Assembly: GCA_965224285.1 (NCBI GenBank)
Contig: OZ245043.1
Coordinates: forward strand, 434,001-498,000
DNA from: JAJCYK01 sp965224285
GTDB taxonomy: Bacteria; Bacteroidota; Bacteroidia; Cytophagales; Cyclobacteriaceae
DNA: 64,000 nucleotides
Reading direction: 5' to 3'
This document shows, one piece after another, positions 52,030 through 61,569 of the stretch; within the stretch, counting starts at the first letter, position 1; every line of letters starts with the position of its first letter. Below the pieces are notes generated by a model that was not told the origin of the DNA, ran no database searches, and saw only the letters and a list, made by a program, of their open reading frames with translations. The translations under genes and the position numbers were made by a program.

Positions 52030-53472
52030 TTGCAAAAAATCATTTCTTTGCTCCTAATCTTCTTTGCAATACTACTCCAAGCCTGCAAAGAACCTGGCAA
52101 CCACCAATCCGATGTATGTACTCAAGATAAGGTTTCCTATCAAAAGAGCGACAATCAGAATTTAAAAACTGGTAACGGACAAGATTACGGGCAATTGTTT
52201 GACGGTTACAAAGGAATTTGGTTCACACTGGGTCAACCTTATCAATATGGTGATAAATATTCAGGGGGTTTGGGCACCTACACTGCCAAACACCGACCGA
52301 TGGCTATATATTCCCGTGAAACAAATAAGACCTATTTTGTATATGGCGGGACCACCAAGGCCTCAGAAAAGCACCTTCTCTGTATGATGGGGGAATACGA
52401 TCATCGGACTGACAGCCTGTCAAAGCCGGTTATAGTGTATGATAAAGCGGGCGTGGATGATCCACATGACAATCCGAGTTTATCCATAGATGATCAGGGC
52501 TATTTATGGATGTTTGTCAGCGGCCGGGGCAACAGAAGACCAGGTTTCAAGTACAAAAGCAATCAACCATATGCCATTGACAGGGGTTTTACCAGGATTG
52601 CAACGGAAGAAATGGCATATCCTCAGCCATGGTATATCACAGGCAAAGGATTCATCCATCTTTTTACCAAATATACCGGACGAAGAGAGCTTTATTTTGA
52701 GACCAGCGAGGACGGTGTTGAATGGTCTGCAGCTCAAAAGCTCGCGGGCATAAAAGCAGCCTCCGATTCTCTAGGGGGTCATTATCAGATCAGCGCTGTC
52801 CACGGAGAAAAGATTATGACCTTCTTCAACCGGCATATCCAGGGGGATCCCGATAGGCGAACGGACTTGTACTACCTGGAATCAATCGATTATGGCAAAA
52901 CCTGGCAAACGGTAGGCGGCATAAAATTGAATATTCCGCTAACCCAACCTCAACAGGGTAGATTAACAGACTATCACACGAGAGATAAATATGTTTATTT
53001 AAAAGATATTACAGTTGATAACCAGGGGAATCCCCTTTGTCTATATGTGGTTAGTAATTCGCATAAGCCTGGCCCTGACTACGGCTCGCGGAAGTGGAAA
53101 GTTACCCACTGGAATGGAAGCGCTTGGAATACTTATCATATAACCAATTCCGATCATAATTATGACATGGGGAGCATATACATTGAAAAAGATGCCTGGA
53201 GGGTAATCGCCCCCTTTGCTCCGGGGCCACAAGCACATCAGGCCGGCGGAGATATAGAGGTCTGGAAAAGTACGGATCAAGGACAAACCTGGGTTAAGGA
53301 ATCTGAGTTGACCAGCAACAGCCGGTACAATCATAATTACGTGAGACGACCGGAAAAAGCCCAGCAGGAATTTAAAGCATTTTGGGCCGATGGAGATCCG
53401 ACAGGTTTCAGTAAGTCAAGATTGTATTATCTGGGCAGCGGTAATTCTGTAAATCAAATGCCTTATTATTAA
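52030..53472 (+). CDS. BNR_4-family lipoprotein
   Basis: About 480 residues. The frame has no ATG near the signal. I choose the TTG at 52030, which gives QKIISLLLIFFAILLQACKE, a lipoprotein signal. The mature part is a propeller-type repeat protein of the BNR_4 family: GYKGIWFTLGQPYQYGDKYS, GGLGTYTAKHRPMAIYSRET, DDPHDNPSLSID, AVHGEKIMTFFNRH and QGQTWVKESELTS. BNR_4 proteins occur in loci for degradation of polysaccharides and can be lyases or binding proteins. No active-site residues can be assigned by eye. Divergent from an esterase lipoprotein, so the two may act on one polymer. Confidence 0.85.
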   Translation: MQKIISLLLIFFAILLQACKEPGNHQSDVCTQDKVSYQKSDNQNLKTGNGQDYGQLFDGYKGIWFTLGQPYQYGDKYSGGLGTYTAKHRPMAIYSRETNKTYFVYGGTTKASEKHLLCMMGEYDHRTDSLSKPVIVYDKAGVDDPHDNPSLSIDDQGYLWMFVSGRGNRRPGFKYKSNQPYAIDRGFTRIATEEMAYPQPWYITGKGFIHLFTKYTGRRELYFETSEDGVEWSAAQKLAGIKAASDSLGGHYQISAVHGEKIMTFFNRHIQGDPDRRTDLYYLESIDYGKTWQTVGGIKLNIPLTQPQQGRLTDYHTRDKYVYLKDITVDNQGNPLCLYVVSNSHKPGPDYGSRKWKVTHWNGSAWNTYHITNSDHNYDMGSIYIEKDAWRVIAPFAPGPQAHQAGGDIEVWKSTDQGQTWVKESELTSNSRYNHNYVRRPEKAQQEFKAFWADGDPTGFSKSRLYYLGSGNSVNQMPYY

Positions 53473-53716
53473 ACTTGTAGTTTTATAGGCATTTGTTTAT
53501 ACCTATACAGGTTTCGCATAGGCTCAAAATTGCAATAGTTTACACAGGAGGACGATAGTGCACAGTAAAATGACTTTTATATCATCAAATTCCCGTTAAT
53601 AAAAGATAAATCCCTCACCTAAAACACGTAGATTGTCCATCATATTATAATAGGTACACCAGTTGATGTCATATTAAAATGGTATATCTTGAGCGCCGCC
53701 ATAAACCCAATTCTAT

Positions 53717-54457
53717 ATGGACCCTCTTGTTATTCTCATTGTTCTAATTGCCGTATTTATTCTAGCCGGAATACGGGTTATTTTTGAATATAAACGGGCT
53801 TTGAAATTCAGATTTGGCAAGTACATCACATCATTGGAACCCGGTCTGCGATGGATCATTCCCATAGTAGAAACTATTCAGATAGTGGATATTCGAGTAA
53901 TAACCATAAACATAGACTCTCAGGAAGTCATGACTGAGGATAATGTGCCCTGCAGCATTGACGGAGTGGTATTTTTTAGAGTCGAAGATCCTGAAAGAGC
54001 GGTGTTGGAAGTAGAGAAATTCAAGTTTGCCATTATGCAATTGGCACAGGCCGCCCTAAGGGATGTTTGTGGCAAAGTTGAACTGGACACCATACTATCG
54101 AATCGTGAAGAGATGGGTAAAAACATCAAATCTATTGTGGAACAGGAAACTGTGGAATGGGGCATAATGATTAACGATGTAAAAATAAAAGACATCCAAT
54201 TGCCGGAAAACATGAGACGTATGATGGCAAATCAAGCCGAAGCAGAGCGCTCAAGAAGAGCGAGGATCATACTGGCTGCTGCCGAAGAACAAGCCGCTGG
54301 AAAGTTACTGGAGGCTGGTAAACTTATTGACCAATCACCTTCAGCCATCAAGTTAAGACTCTACCAGACCCTAGCGAACATAGCCGCTGAGAAGAATTCA
54401 ACCATATTGTTCCCGTTTCCGGAAGAAGTACTGCCGAGGGAGCCGAAGAATGATTAA
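53717..54457 (+). CDS. SPFH/stomatin-like (slipin) protein
   Basis: 246 residues. One N-terminal membrane segment (LVILIVLIAVFILAGIRVIF) is followed by an SPFH domain (EYKRALKFRFGKYITSLEPG, RWIIPIVETIQIVDIRVITI, DNVPCSIDGVVFFRVEDPE). A C-terminal helix region rich in Ala/Glu (RARIILAAAEEQAAGKLLEA) matches prokaryotic slipins. They form membrane microdomain scaffolds and often pair with an NfeD-type protease partner, which is absent here. Confidence 0.95.
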   Translation: MDPLVILIVLIAVFILAGIRVIFEYKRALKFRFGKYITSLEPGLRWIIPIVETIQIVDIRVITINIDSQEVMTEDNVPCSIDGVVFFRVEDPERAVLEVEKFKFAIMQLAQAALRDVCGKVELDTILSNREEMGKNIKSIVEQETVEWGIMINDVKIKDIQLPENMRRMMANQAEAERSRRARIILAAAEEQAAGKLLEAGKLIDQSPSAIKLRLYQTLANIAAEKNSTILFPFPEEVLPREPKND

Positions 54458-55096
54458 ATATCCTCTATTTTGAGAGGGTGCGAGTTCCATAATGGGAATA
54501 CTGATTTTTACCAGGTAGCAATGAAATTAATTCAGCAGATGGATCGCGGGTTAAGATGGTGGGTTGCCCACCCCTAAGAGGGAGGAAAACCATGAACCTC
54601 CGGTACCGAGCCAGCTTTTGCAGGAATTGTAGTATCTCCAATAATCTGACCGAGAGTCCTGTTGCTAATAGGCAGAAAAGAAATAAGAGAACCTGAGCAC
54701 CGATCTGAAATGATGATTTTACTTTACATCCGAATCTAATTTGGTTTACATCGTCTAAACCAGAATTCCTAAAGTCAGTATTATTAGAGTTCTGGATAAG
54801 AAAATTAGGGGCCGATTTCCAGGACAACAGGTTTTATTTGAAATTTTTAAGAAATAGTATAACATTTAGATGATTTTTTGATAATAATCAATTAACTTAT
54901 TAATCATAACTTGTGTGGGTTACAAGTTGTGGATTTGATTATTAAAAATCAGCTCATGATAGTTAAAGTAGATGTGGGATATCCTTTCAATGACATAGGT
55001 CCAATTATTTAGCTTTCTCCTTAGAATAAATGTGACTTCCAAATTAATATTAGGATTGGCCCAGGTTCTCAATAGATGCAGTACTATTGAAGTTGT
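54458..55096. other. Gene-poor, AT-rich region before the polysaccharide cluster
   Basis: 640 bases. A weak CCTCT/AGAGG hairpin follows the SPFH gene, and GGTGGG/CCCACC lies at 54558-54572. A 120-residue minus-strand frame (54465-54827) has no signal, motif or composition typical of a gene. I see no RNA. Base composition becomes strongly AT-rich from about 54830, which may mark the edge of the surface-polysaccharide region. Confidence 0.45.
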
Positions 55097-56071
55097 ATGG
55101 TTAAATCGCCAAAGATTAGTTTGCTTATCTGGACCTATAATCGGGCGGATGAGGTGGAGTTATCTATCCGATCGGTATTGGCACAAACCTATCAGGATTT
55201 TGAGATTATTTTGGTTGATAATGGAAGCACCGATCATACATCTCAGGTACTAGAACAATATCGTACGCATCCTAAGATTAGGATATTTCGTCTGGAAAAA
55301 AATCGTGGAGTAACCGGGGGTATGAATTTTGCATTGGACCAGGTTAGTGGAGAGTGGTTTGGAACTTTGGGGGACCACGACGAGCTCGTGCCTCATGCTT
55401 TTGAAACCATGATGAGGGTACCAGAAGAGGTGGATCCTGGTATAAATGCAGTGACCTCCAATTCAATTTCATCTACTACCGGTGCTTTTTACGGCCGTGG
55501 ATTGGATAAAGATCAATATCTACCTTTGGAAACTATAGTCTCCAAAGTAAGCGGTGAATTTTTCGGTTTAGCCAAGACGGAATTGGTGGGGGAGAACAGA
55601 CTTAACGAAAACCTGCTGGGAAACGAAAACACCTTCTGGTATAAAATCGATGCTGCAGCTAAACGGTATTACATTCATCAGGGACTGAAAATATTTAATA
55701 CTGATGAAGGTAATTCATTCACTGAGGAATTAAAGTCTCTGGATATTCAAACCAAAATGGGTATGTACCATGAGCTTACTAATGAGGCGTTTTTTTGGGA
55801 TGTGCTTAATAAATACAACCCTAATAGGGCATTGGCACTTAGCATCAGAGGGTACTTCTTTTCAAAGGTAGCCGGGAATACAGTAGGTTTAGAGTTCTAC
55901 GGCAGAAAACTAAAAAGTGGTTCAGGTAAATACAGGGGCTTGTACACCATCTTACGGGCTAGTCCAAGACAAATGTTGAAATGGGGTAGTGATTTTATAG
56001 GTAATACTTTATTGGGATATAGGATTATGAGAATGTTTGTAAGGCCTTTTGGAGAAATTAGGCAGTCGTAG
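55097..56071 (+). CDS. GT2-family glycosyltransferase, copy 1
   Basis: 324 residues with a GT2 fold: KISLLIWTYNRADEVELSIR, IILVDNGSTDHTSQVLEQY and the metal motif LGDHDELVPHA (DxD-like DHD). A C-terminal region of no known family follows (DGLDKDQY-type segment GRGLDKDQYLPLETIVSKVS). It shares most of its length with the next gene, from the first strand to the end (RPFGEI). It acts in the cytoplasm on a nucleotide-activated sugar, probably for a capsule or O-antigen. First gene of a plus-strand polysaccharide operon. Confidence 0.92.
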   Translation: MVKSPKISLLIWTYNRADEVELSIRSVLAQTYQDFEIILVDNGSTDHTSQVLEQYRTHPKIRIFRLEKNRGVTGGMNFALDQVSGEWFGTLGDHDELVPHAFETMMRVPEEVDPGINAVTSNSISSTTGAFYGRGLDKDQYLPLETIVSKVSGEFFGLAKTELVGENRLNENLLGNENTFWYKIDAAAKRYYIHQGLKIFNTDEGNSFTEELKSLDIQTKMGMYHELTNEAFFWDVLNKYNPNRALALSIRGYFFSKVAGNTVGLEFYGRKLKSGSGKYRGLYTILRASPRQMLKWGSDFIGNTLLGYRIMRMFVRPFGEIRQS

Positions 56072-56124
56072 GACTCACCATTTCAAGCAGTATGCGATCC
56101 CGCGGTTTACCGTCAAAAGAATTC

Positions 56125-57135
56125 ATGAATAATACTGACAGGACTTCTTTAGATAACATGGATAGAACACCAACTATCAGTCTTTTGATATGGACCTACA
56201 ACCGTGCAGATCAGGTGGAAAAATCTATCAATTCAGTGTTGGCGCAAACTTATCAGGATTTTGAGCTGATCTTGGTGAACAACGGCAGTACCGACCATAC
56301 TGCTGAAGTAATTGAGAAATACCGTAGCCACCCTAATGTCCGCCTTTTCCATCTTAATGATAACTTAGGAGTTATAGGAGGCATGAACTACGCCTTAGAC
56401 AAGATAAGAGGTGAGTGGTTTGCCACCTTAGGCGACCATGATGAAATTCTGCCGCATGCGTTTGAAACATTACTTAAAGTGGTGGATGAAGTTGACCCCA
56501 ATATTAATGCTGTCACTGCCAATGCTATAGCCTCTACTACCGGCGAATTTTGTGGCCTGGGCCTTGACAAGGACCAATACTTGCCTTTGGAGACCATTAT
56601 TTCCAAAGTGAGTGGCGATTTCTTTGGTATTACTAAAACTAAATTGCTGGAAGGTAGACGGTTAAATGAAAATTTAATGGGAAATGCCAATGCCTTTTGG
56701 TATAAAATTGATGCGGTGGCTAATCGTTATTATTTGCATCAGGGGCTTAAGATTTTCAACACTGAAGACCAGAATTCGGTAACAGCATCGCTAAAATCCA
56801 ACAATTTAGGGGTCAAATCCGCCATGTACCGTGAGTTAATTAATGAATCATTTTTCTGGCAAGCAACTAATAAATATAACCCCAATAGGTATAGCGCTCT
56901 TTGCCTAAGAGGATACTTTTTTTCTAAAATATTAGGACATTCAGAAGGGTTACGATTTTATCGACTTGGGCTTAAACACAGTTCTTTAAAATATCGTTTA
57001 CTTTCTCTACTTCTGACACTCACACCTAAAAAATTTCTGGATCGGGTATATTGGTTCATAAGTAGCACTTTACCGGGACGTTTATTGTCCCAAAGATTAG
57101 TCAAACCATTTGGTGAAATTAAAGGCCATTCATGA
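56125..57135 (+). CDS. GT2-family glycosyltransferase, copy 2
   Basis: About 336 residues. I start at the ATG 56125 (MNNTDRTSLDNMDRT); the ATG at 56092 would add eleven residues of no family. The core is that of copy 1: ISLLIWTYNRADQVEKSINS, LVNNGSTDHTAEVIEKYRSH, LGDHDEILPHAFETL, GLGLDKDQYLPLETIISKVS and KPFGEIKGHS at the end. The two genes are tandem duplicates in the same orientation, about 50 bases apart, and may transfer successive sugars. Its stop overlaps the methyltransferase ATG (ATGA). Confidence 0.9.
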   Translation: MNNTDRTSLDNMDRTPTISLLIWTYNRADQVEKSINSVLAQTYQDFELILVNNGSTDHTAEVIEKYRSHPNVRLFHLNDNLGVIGGMNYALDKIRGEWFATLGDHDEILPHAFETLLKVVDEVDPNINAVTANAIASTTGEFCGLGLDKDQYLPLETIISKVSGDFFGITKTKLLEGRRLNENLMGNANAFWYKIDAVANRYYLHQGLKIFNTEDQNSVTASLKSNNLGVKSAMYRELINESFFWQATNKYNPNRYSALCLRGYFFSKILGHSEGLRFYRLGLKHSSLKYRLLSLLLTLTPKKFLDRVYWFISSTLPGRLLSQRLVKPFGEIKGHS

Positions 57136-58316
57136 ACACCTCTTCAGCAACCAAAGTTTGTCATTTATGCGGCAGAGATGATACCAGGGATTTTTTTCGA
57201 CTGGAAAGTGTGCCTACTCAGGATGGAGTTATGTGTAAGTCCTTTGAAGAAGCAAAGGAAGTAGTTAGGGGTGACATTTTGCTAAGGCACTGCAATTATT
57301 GTGGGTACATCGGAAATGAACTGCATGACCATTCCAAGGTAGCTTTCGATCAATACGACTTTTCTCTGGGCTATTCCCCAAGCTTTTATGAATATCTTAA
57401 ATCCGTAAGTAATAGGCTACTTCAAGAGTATTCGCTTAACGGAAAGACGGTAGTTGATATCGGTTGTGGTGACGGAGGTTTTCTGAAATTATTATGTGAA
57501 ATCTCAGGATGCAAGGGCATTGGAATAGATCCGGGGTTTGATTATTCAAAGTACTCACTGGAATCCGACTTGAACCTAGAGTTTAGACGCGAATATTATG
57601 GTCCGGAACATCAGGAGTTAAGACCGGATCTGGTCACTTGCCGTTTGGTATTGGACTTATTTAGCAGTCCCAATGACATTTTAAGTAAAATTAAAGATAA
57701 TCTAGAAGGTCTGCCCAAGTCGGTAGTATATTTTGAAGTCCCTGATGCTACTTATACCTTCAGAGAAAGGATTGTTTGGAATGTAGTATATGAGCATCGT
57801 TCCTGGTTTACCCTTTCGTCGTTGAGTTATATTTTTAGTAAGGCCGGGTTTGAGGTACTGAACATGGGCAAATGTTGGAATAATGAGTTTCTGTACCTAG
57901 AAGCCCGGGTACCCGCCGATAATGAGCAGATAAATTCTATGGAGAGACCTGCAGATCAATTGCGAAATGATATACCAGAATTTGCCAGGATTTTTGATAA
58001 CACTAAGCAAGAGGCTTTGCTAAAACTAAAAGAACTACGGCAAGTAAAAAGTAAAGTGATGGGGTGGGGTGCCGGGGCTCGGGCAGTCACTTTTTTTAAC
58101 CTTTTTGAGGTTTTGGACATGGTTCCCTATATAGTGGATATTAATTCCAAACGTCACCACAAATTTTTACCAGGATCGGGGCAAACTATTGTGCCTCCTA
58201 ATTTTATACAATCTTATCAACCTGATACTATCATCATTACCAATCCGACTTATTCCCAAGAGATCCAGGAACAAGTTGCGGAATTAGGTCTCTCGCCTCA
58301 GTTTTGGATTCTTTAG
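57132..58316 (+). CDS. SAM-dependent C-methyltransferase-like protein
   Basis: 394 residues. The N-terminal zinc-binding motif is CHLCGRDD...HCNYCGY (four Cys). The SAM fold follows (VVDIGCGDGGFLKLL, about residues 110-124), then a C-terminal domain with a second nucleotide-type fold (VMGWGAGARAVTFFNLF, about residue 305 onward). This three-domain layout is that of sugar C-methyltransferases such as the TylCIII/NovU group, here with some change in the centre. Coupled to the GT2 gene upstream (ATGA). It ends 12 bases before the convergent DUF4910 gene. Confidence 0.85.
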   Translation: MNTSSATKVCHLCGRDDTRDFFRLESVPTQDGVMCKSFEEAKEVVRGDILLRHCNYCGYIGNELHDHSKVAFDQYDFSLGYSPSFYEYLKSVSNRLLQEYSLNGKTVVDIGCGDGGFLKLLCEISGCKGIGIDPGFDYSKYSLESDLNLEFRREYYGPEHQELRPDLVTCRLVLDLFSSPNDILSKIKDNLEGLPKSVVYFEVPDATYTFRERIVWNVVYEHRSWFTLSSLSYIFSKAGFEVLNMGKCWNNEFLYLEARVPADNEQINSMERPADQLRNDIPEFARIFDNTKQEALLKLKELRQVKSKVMGWGAGARAVTFFNLFEVLDMVPYIVDINSKRHHKFLPGSGQTIVPPNFIQSYQPDTIIITNPTYSQEIQEQVAELGLSPQFWIL

Positions 58317-58328
58317 AGGAATAGTTTC

Positions 58329-59624
58329 TCATTGCTGCACCAGTAACTTGGCTTTGATAAGAGCATCAATGGATTTTTGTAGTAGCGAAGCTTCCATACC
58401 GCTTTTCAAGGCTATAGCTTCCAAATCATAATTGCCATCGCTGAAGTTCAATACCCAAAGCATGGCTAATTGCAGTTCTCTAATATCCTGGCCTCCAATT
58501 GTATGGTATAGCCCTCGTTTTCCCAATTGTGGTTCACCATTTATTACAGTTCCCTGGTAAAACCTGACACGGTCCAGTTCAGAGATAATCTTTAGAATTA
58601 GTTCCACTGACCCAGCCAATCTATCAACTGAGATAAACTCTAAATTATCATGGGAAGTGTGGTACTCCGGATAACTGCCCCACACAGACCTGCTTAGATT
58701 TCCCATTGGCAAGTTTATACCAGGTGAAGAAAATTGCCTTTCGTCGTAGCCATATGGAATAAAATCTCTTATTTCTCCTAATCCTTTTTCTAATAACTTG
58801 GTACAGATTCGATCAACCACACTGTCACCTTTACGAGAGCATTGGTAGTGAAAAGTATCCGCATTGCCCAGCCCCGATAATACCACTCCCCCTTTGATAT
58901 CTTTTAAACGATCTTGATTTGTCGCCAACCAAGCAATACTACCGATTGTACCAGGTATAAATAAGAAGCGATGAGAATAGTAGGGCTTGGATTGGCTGAG
59001 CAATTTAGCAACTAATGCCATTACAACCATACCAGATACGTTATCATTTGCCATTGATGGATGACATATGTGGGTAGTAAATAGAAATTCTTTTGAGGAA
59101 ACACCTTGGATCTGATATTCACCGTAGGTTAAGTGGCCCGGGGTCAATGTCGAATCTATACAAACTTCATACATACCGGGCTCCAAGGATTGCCGCAATT
59201 GCTGACTGATGCAAAATCCCCACTGTGGCTGGTAATAGGAAGTACGGTAGGGGATGGCGGTCGGTTGCTCAGGTAGTGAATACAGATGACGATTTAGATC
59301 CTCCAAAGGAAAAGATTCCTTTATTGGGATACTGTAATTCAAAATATGAAGATTGCTGTGCTTAAAATCCACAATCTTTCTGCCATTGGGATCTTTTATC
59401 CAGGCATCACGGATATTCCATTCCATGGGAACCTGCCAGTCAAATATCTGAGTACCGGTAGGTATTTCTTTTACTAAAAGCGGTAGGTGTTGCTGTAAAA
59501 TACCCAGGGTCTTCCGTACTCCCTTTCCGGTAATACTGCGACAGATTGGGTAGAGTCGTTGCGTTAATTCACGCAGGTCATTTTCAACTTTAGATGGATC
59601 AAACATTTGGCTGTTCAATTCCAT
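58329..59624 (-). CDS. DUF4910 aminopeptidase-fold protein
   Basis: 431 residues beginning MELNSQMFDPS. The DUF4910 body has LTQRLYPICRSITGKGVRKT, FDWQVPMEWNIRDAWI and FTTHICHPSMANDNVSGMVV, with the metal-binding His/Asp of M28-like zinc peptidases. YDERQFSSPGINLP and EYHTSHDNLEFIS (His, Asp) complete it. A C-terminal winged-helix domain (NYDLEAIALKSGMEASLLQK) ends the chain. It lies at the end of a nucleotide-sugar operon and overlaps the GSA-type gene by 10 bases. In such loci the substrate is probably a modified sugar or peptide, not established. Confidence 0.9.
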   Translation of the reverse strand: MELNSQMFDPSKVENDLRELTQRLYPICRSITGKGVRKTLGILQQHLPLLVKEIPTGTQIFDWQVPMEWNIRDAWIKDPNGRKIVDFKHSNLHILNYSIPIKESFPLEDLNRHLYSLPEQPTAIPYRTSYYQPQWGFCISQQLRQSLEPGMYEVCIDSTLTPGHLTYGEYQIQGVSSKEFLFTTHICHPSMANDNVSGMVVMALVAKLLSQSKPYYSHRFLFIPGTIGSIAWLATNQDRLKDIKGGVVLSGLGNADTFHYQCSRKGDSVVDRICTKLLEKGLGEIRDFIPYGYDERQFSSPGINLPMGNLSRSVWGSYPEYHTSHDNLEFISVDRLAGSVELILKIISELDRVRFYQGTVINGEPQLGKRGLYHTIGGQDIRELQLAMLWVLNFSDGNYDLEAIALKSGMEASLLQKSIDALIKAKLLVQQ

Positions 59625-60940
59625 TTACGATAAACAGGTTGAACTGGACGGGAATGTAAATACTGCTCAACTCCGTGGTTCAACGCTTTGCGATAGATCC
59701 CAAGCGCCTCATCCACCAACTCAACGGTATCATCGACTACCCGATCGGTATGGGCGTAACTAATTACCAGGTTTGGCGCTAGTATTCCCCGTTTGACTAA
59801 TTCCTGCATGAACAGAGTTCGAAATATTTGTGATCGATTTCCGTCTTGATCGCAGGTAGTATAGATCAGGCATGCCGGATGACCATGTATTCCCACATGC
59901 TCCTGTAGGTTATTGTTTTCAATAGACTTTTCAAAACCTGCTCTCAGCCTTTCCCCTTGTGACTTCAGGTGATAGATCACCTCCAGTTCATGGTAACTTT
60001 TTATCACGGCCATCATGGCCGCTAAACAGTGATATTCTGCTCCGTGGGTAGTGGACATTAGAAATACCCTTTCGCTGTGGTGTTGAAGTCCACCTAACTC
60101 CATAATTTCTCTTTTACCTACCAATGCGGAAACCGAAAAACCGTTGCCCAAAGCTTTTCCAAAAGTGGATAAGTCTGGTTTGACATTCATTAAGGTTTGA
60201 ACCCCTCCTATATGCCACCGAAGCCCTGTGATCATTTCATCAAATATGAACAATGTACCGTGTTGTTGGCATAGATGCTGGATTTCACTTAAGAATTCAG
60301 GGTCCAATGCGACATCCTTTTCGGGTTCCATAATCAGACAGGCCAGCGAATCAGGATACTGGTCAAAGAGGCTTTGTACACTGGCAATGTCGTTATATTC
60401 AAAATATTGAGTAAGGTTGATAATTGATTGGGGTATTCCTCGATTGATAGAGGTGGTGCCAATAAACCAATCATCAACCGAGAAAAACGGATGGCTTTTA
60501 CAAATTCCCACTAATTCCTTACCGGTATAGGCTCTGGCCAATTTTACCGCTGCGGTGGTGGCATCTGATCCATTCTTAGCAAATTTCACCATATCTGCCC
60601 CTGGTATTTGATTCAGCAAGTTTTCCGCAGCCTCCAGCTCCAGCATGGTAGGCCTTACAAAATTACACCCCAACTTCATTTGCCGAGATGCTGCCTCCAC
60701 CACCGGGGGAAATCCATGTCCTAATGAGACCGATCTTAGGCCCATACCATACTCTATATATTGATTGCCCTCCACATCCCAAACATGGCATCCTTTCCCT
60801 TTTAATAATACAGGAGCGTGTTCAGGGTATTGATCATCACCTTTGGCATAGGTATGAGCTCCTCCAGGAATAACTGAATGCAATCGGCGCCGGATCTCAT
60901 CCGATTTATCACTTCCCGACTTTCTGTTTAAATCTTCCAC
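59615..60940 (-). CDS. Class III (GSA-aminomutase-like) PLP aminotransferase
   Basis: 441 residues. PLP fold type I with IPGGAHTYAKGDDQYPEHAP near the N-terminus, FAKNGSDATTAAVKLARAYT, LIMEPE, FIFDEMITGLRW and the Lys in STFGKALGNGFSVSALVGKR. The usual start codon is a GTG at 60940, overlapping the PIG-L stop by 13 bases. It resembles glutamate-1-semialdehyde 2,1-aminomutase, but the heme-pathway enzyme is a different gene, and it probably transfers an amino group to a sugar or organic acid in the operon. Confidence 0.92.
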   Translation of the reverse strand: MEDLNRKSGSDKSDEIRRRLHSVIPGGAHTYAKGDDQYPEHAPVLLKGKGCHVWDVEGNQYIEYGMGLRSVSLGHGFPPVVEAASRQMKLGCNFVRPTMLELEAAENLLNQIPGADMVKFAKNGSDATTAAVKLARAYTGKELVGICKSHPFFSVDDWFIGTTSINRGIPQSIINLTQYFEYNDIASVQSLFDQYPDSLACLIMEPEKDVALDPEFLSEIQHLCQQHGTLFIFDEMITGLRWHIGGVQTLMNVKPDLSTFGKALGNGFSVSALVGKREIMELGGLQHHSERVFLMSTTHGAEYHCLAAMMAVIKSYHELEVIYHLKSQGERLRAGFEKSIENNNLQEHVGIHGHPACLIYTTCDQDGNRSQIFRTLFMQELVKRGILAPNLVISYAHTDRVVDDTVELVDEALGIYRKALNHGVEQYLHSRPVQPVYRKWN

Positions 60941-61569
60941 TTTCTAACGTAAAACGCTTCGGCGTAGCGGGTGCTGCTATTACACTCCATCCCCCTCAGC
61001 CTCATTAAAGATTGGAATGTTTCCCGGTCAAACCAATGTTTATCTTCTTGTGAGGGAAAGCAATCCATAATGAAATCAATCTTTTGCTTTACCAGATCCT
61101 GGGAGATCGGAACAAAGCAGCTGGGATTTCCAAGATCCCCATCGTACTTGGGAATTTCATATTCCAGTATAACATGATCCCTGAAGGTATTCCAGGTCAA
61201 TTGATTGATCACCCGGTGGTCCTGGTGACGGTCATGCTCATAATGAGTAAAGATCAGGGAAGGTCGAAACTCTTTAAGTGATTCGAAGGTTTTCTTAATT
61301 TCTCCCATTTGCTGTGGGAATCGAGCATCTGAAAAATCAAGCATTTTCACCTCTAAGGGTAGGTCAGCGGCAAATTTCCGGGCCCCCTTTTTAGCCTCCA
61401 GGGTTCGTTCCTTATTACCGGAAAAAACCACCCACTGCACCTTTTCCACTTGAAACTTCTTGAAGAATTTTAATAAGGTTCCCCCGCAACCAATTTCCAG
61501 ATCATCGCAGTGAGCTCCCAGACATAAGACCCTTAAGGGTTTGGATTGATCCGGCAAAAACTGTGTCAT
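60928..61569 (-). CDS. PIG-L-family N-deacetylase, cytoplasmic
   Basis: About 213 residues. I start at the ATG 61569, which overlaps the upstream stop (ATGA). The metal motif is GAHCDDLEIGCGG (close to the canonical AHPDDE), followed by HYEHDRHQDHRVINQLTW with the third His. No signal peptide. It would deacetylate an acetamido sugar in the nucleotide-sugar pathway. Compare the exported copy at 42472-43254, which has Gly in place of the first Asp. Confidence 0.88.
   Translation of the reverse strand: MTQFLPDQSKPLRVLCLGAHCDDLEIGCGGTLLKFFKKFQVEKVQWVVFSGNKERTLEAKKGARKFAADLPLEVKMLDFSDARFPQQMGEIKKTFESLKEFRPSLIFTHYEHDRHQDHRVINQLTWNTFRDHVILEYEIPKYDGDLGNPSCFVPISQDLVKQKIDFIMDCFPSQEDKHWFDRETFQSLMRLRGMECNSSTRYAEAFYVRKWKI

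Noticed and set aside
53517..53532. AGGTTTCGCATAGGC with GG-N10-GC spacing before the SPFH gene
   Set aside because: The -24 and -12 halves otherwise do not resemble the consensus, and such spacing arises by chance.
54465..54827. 120-residue minus-strand frame
   Set aside because: No domain, no start context and unusual composition. It lies in a gap where random frames are expected.
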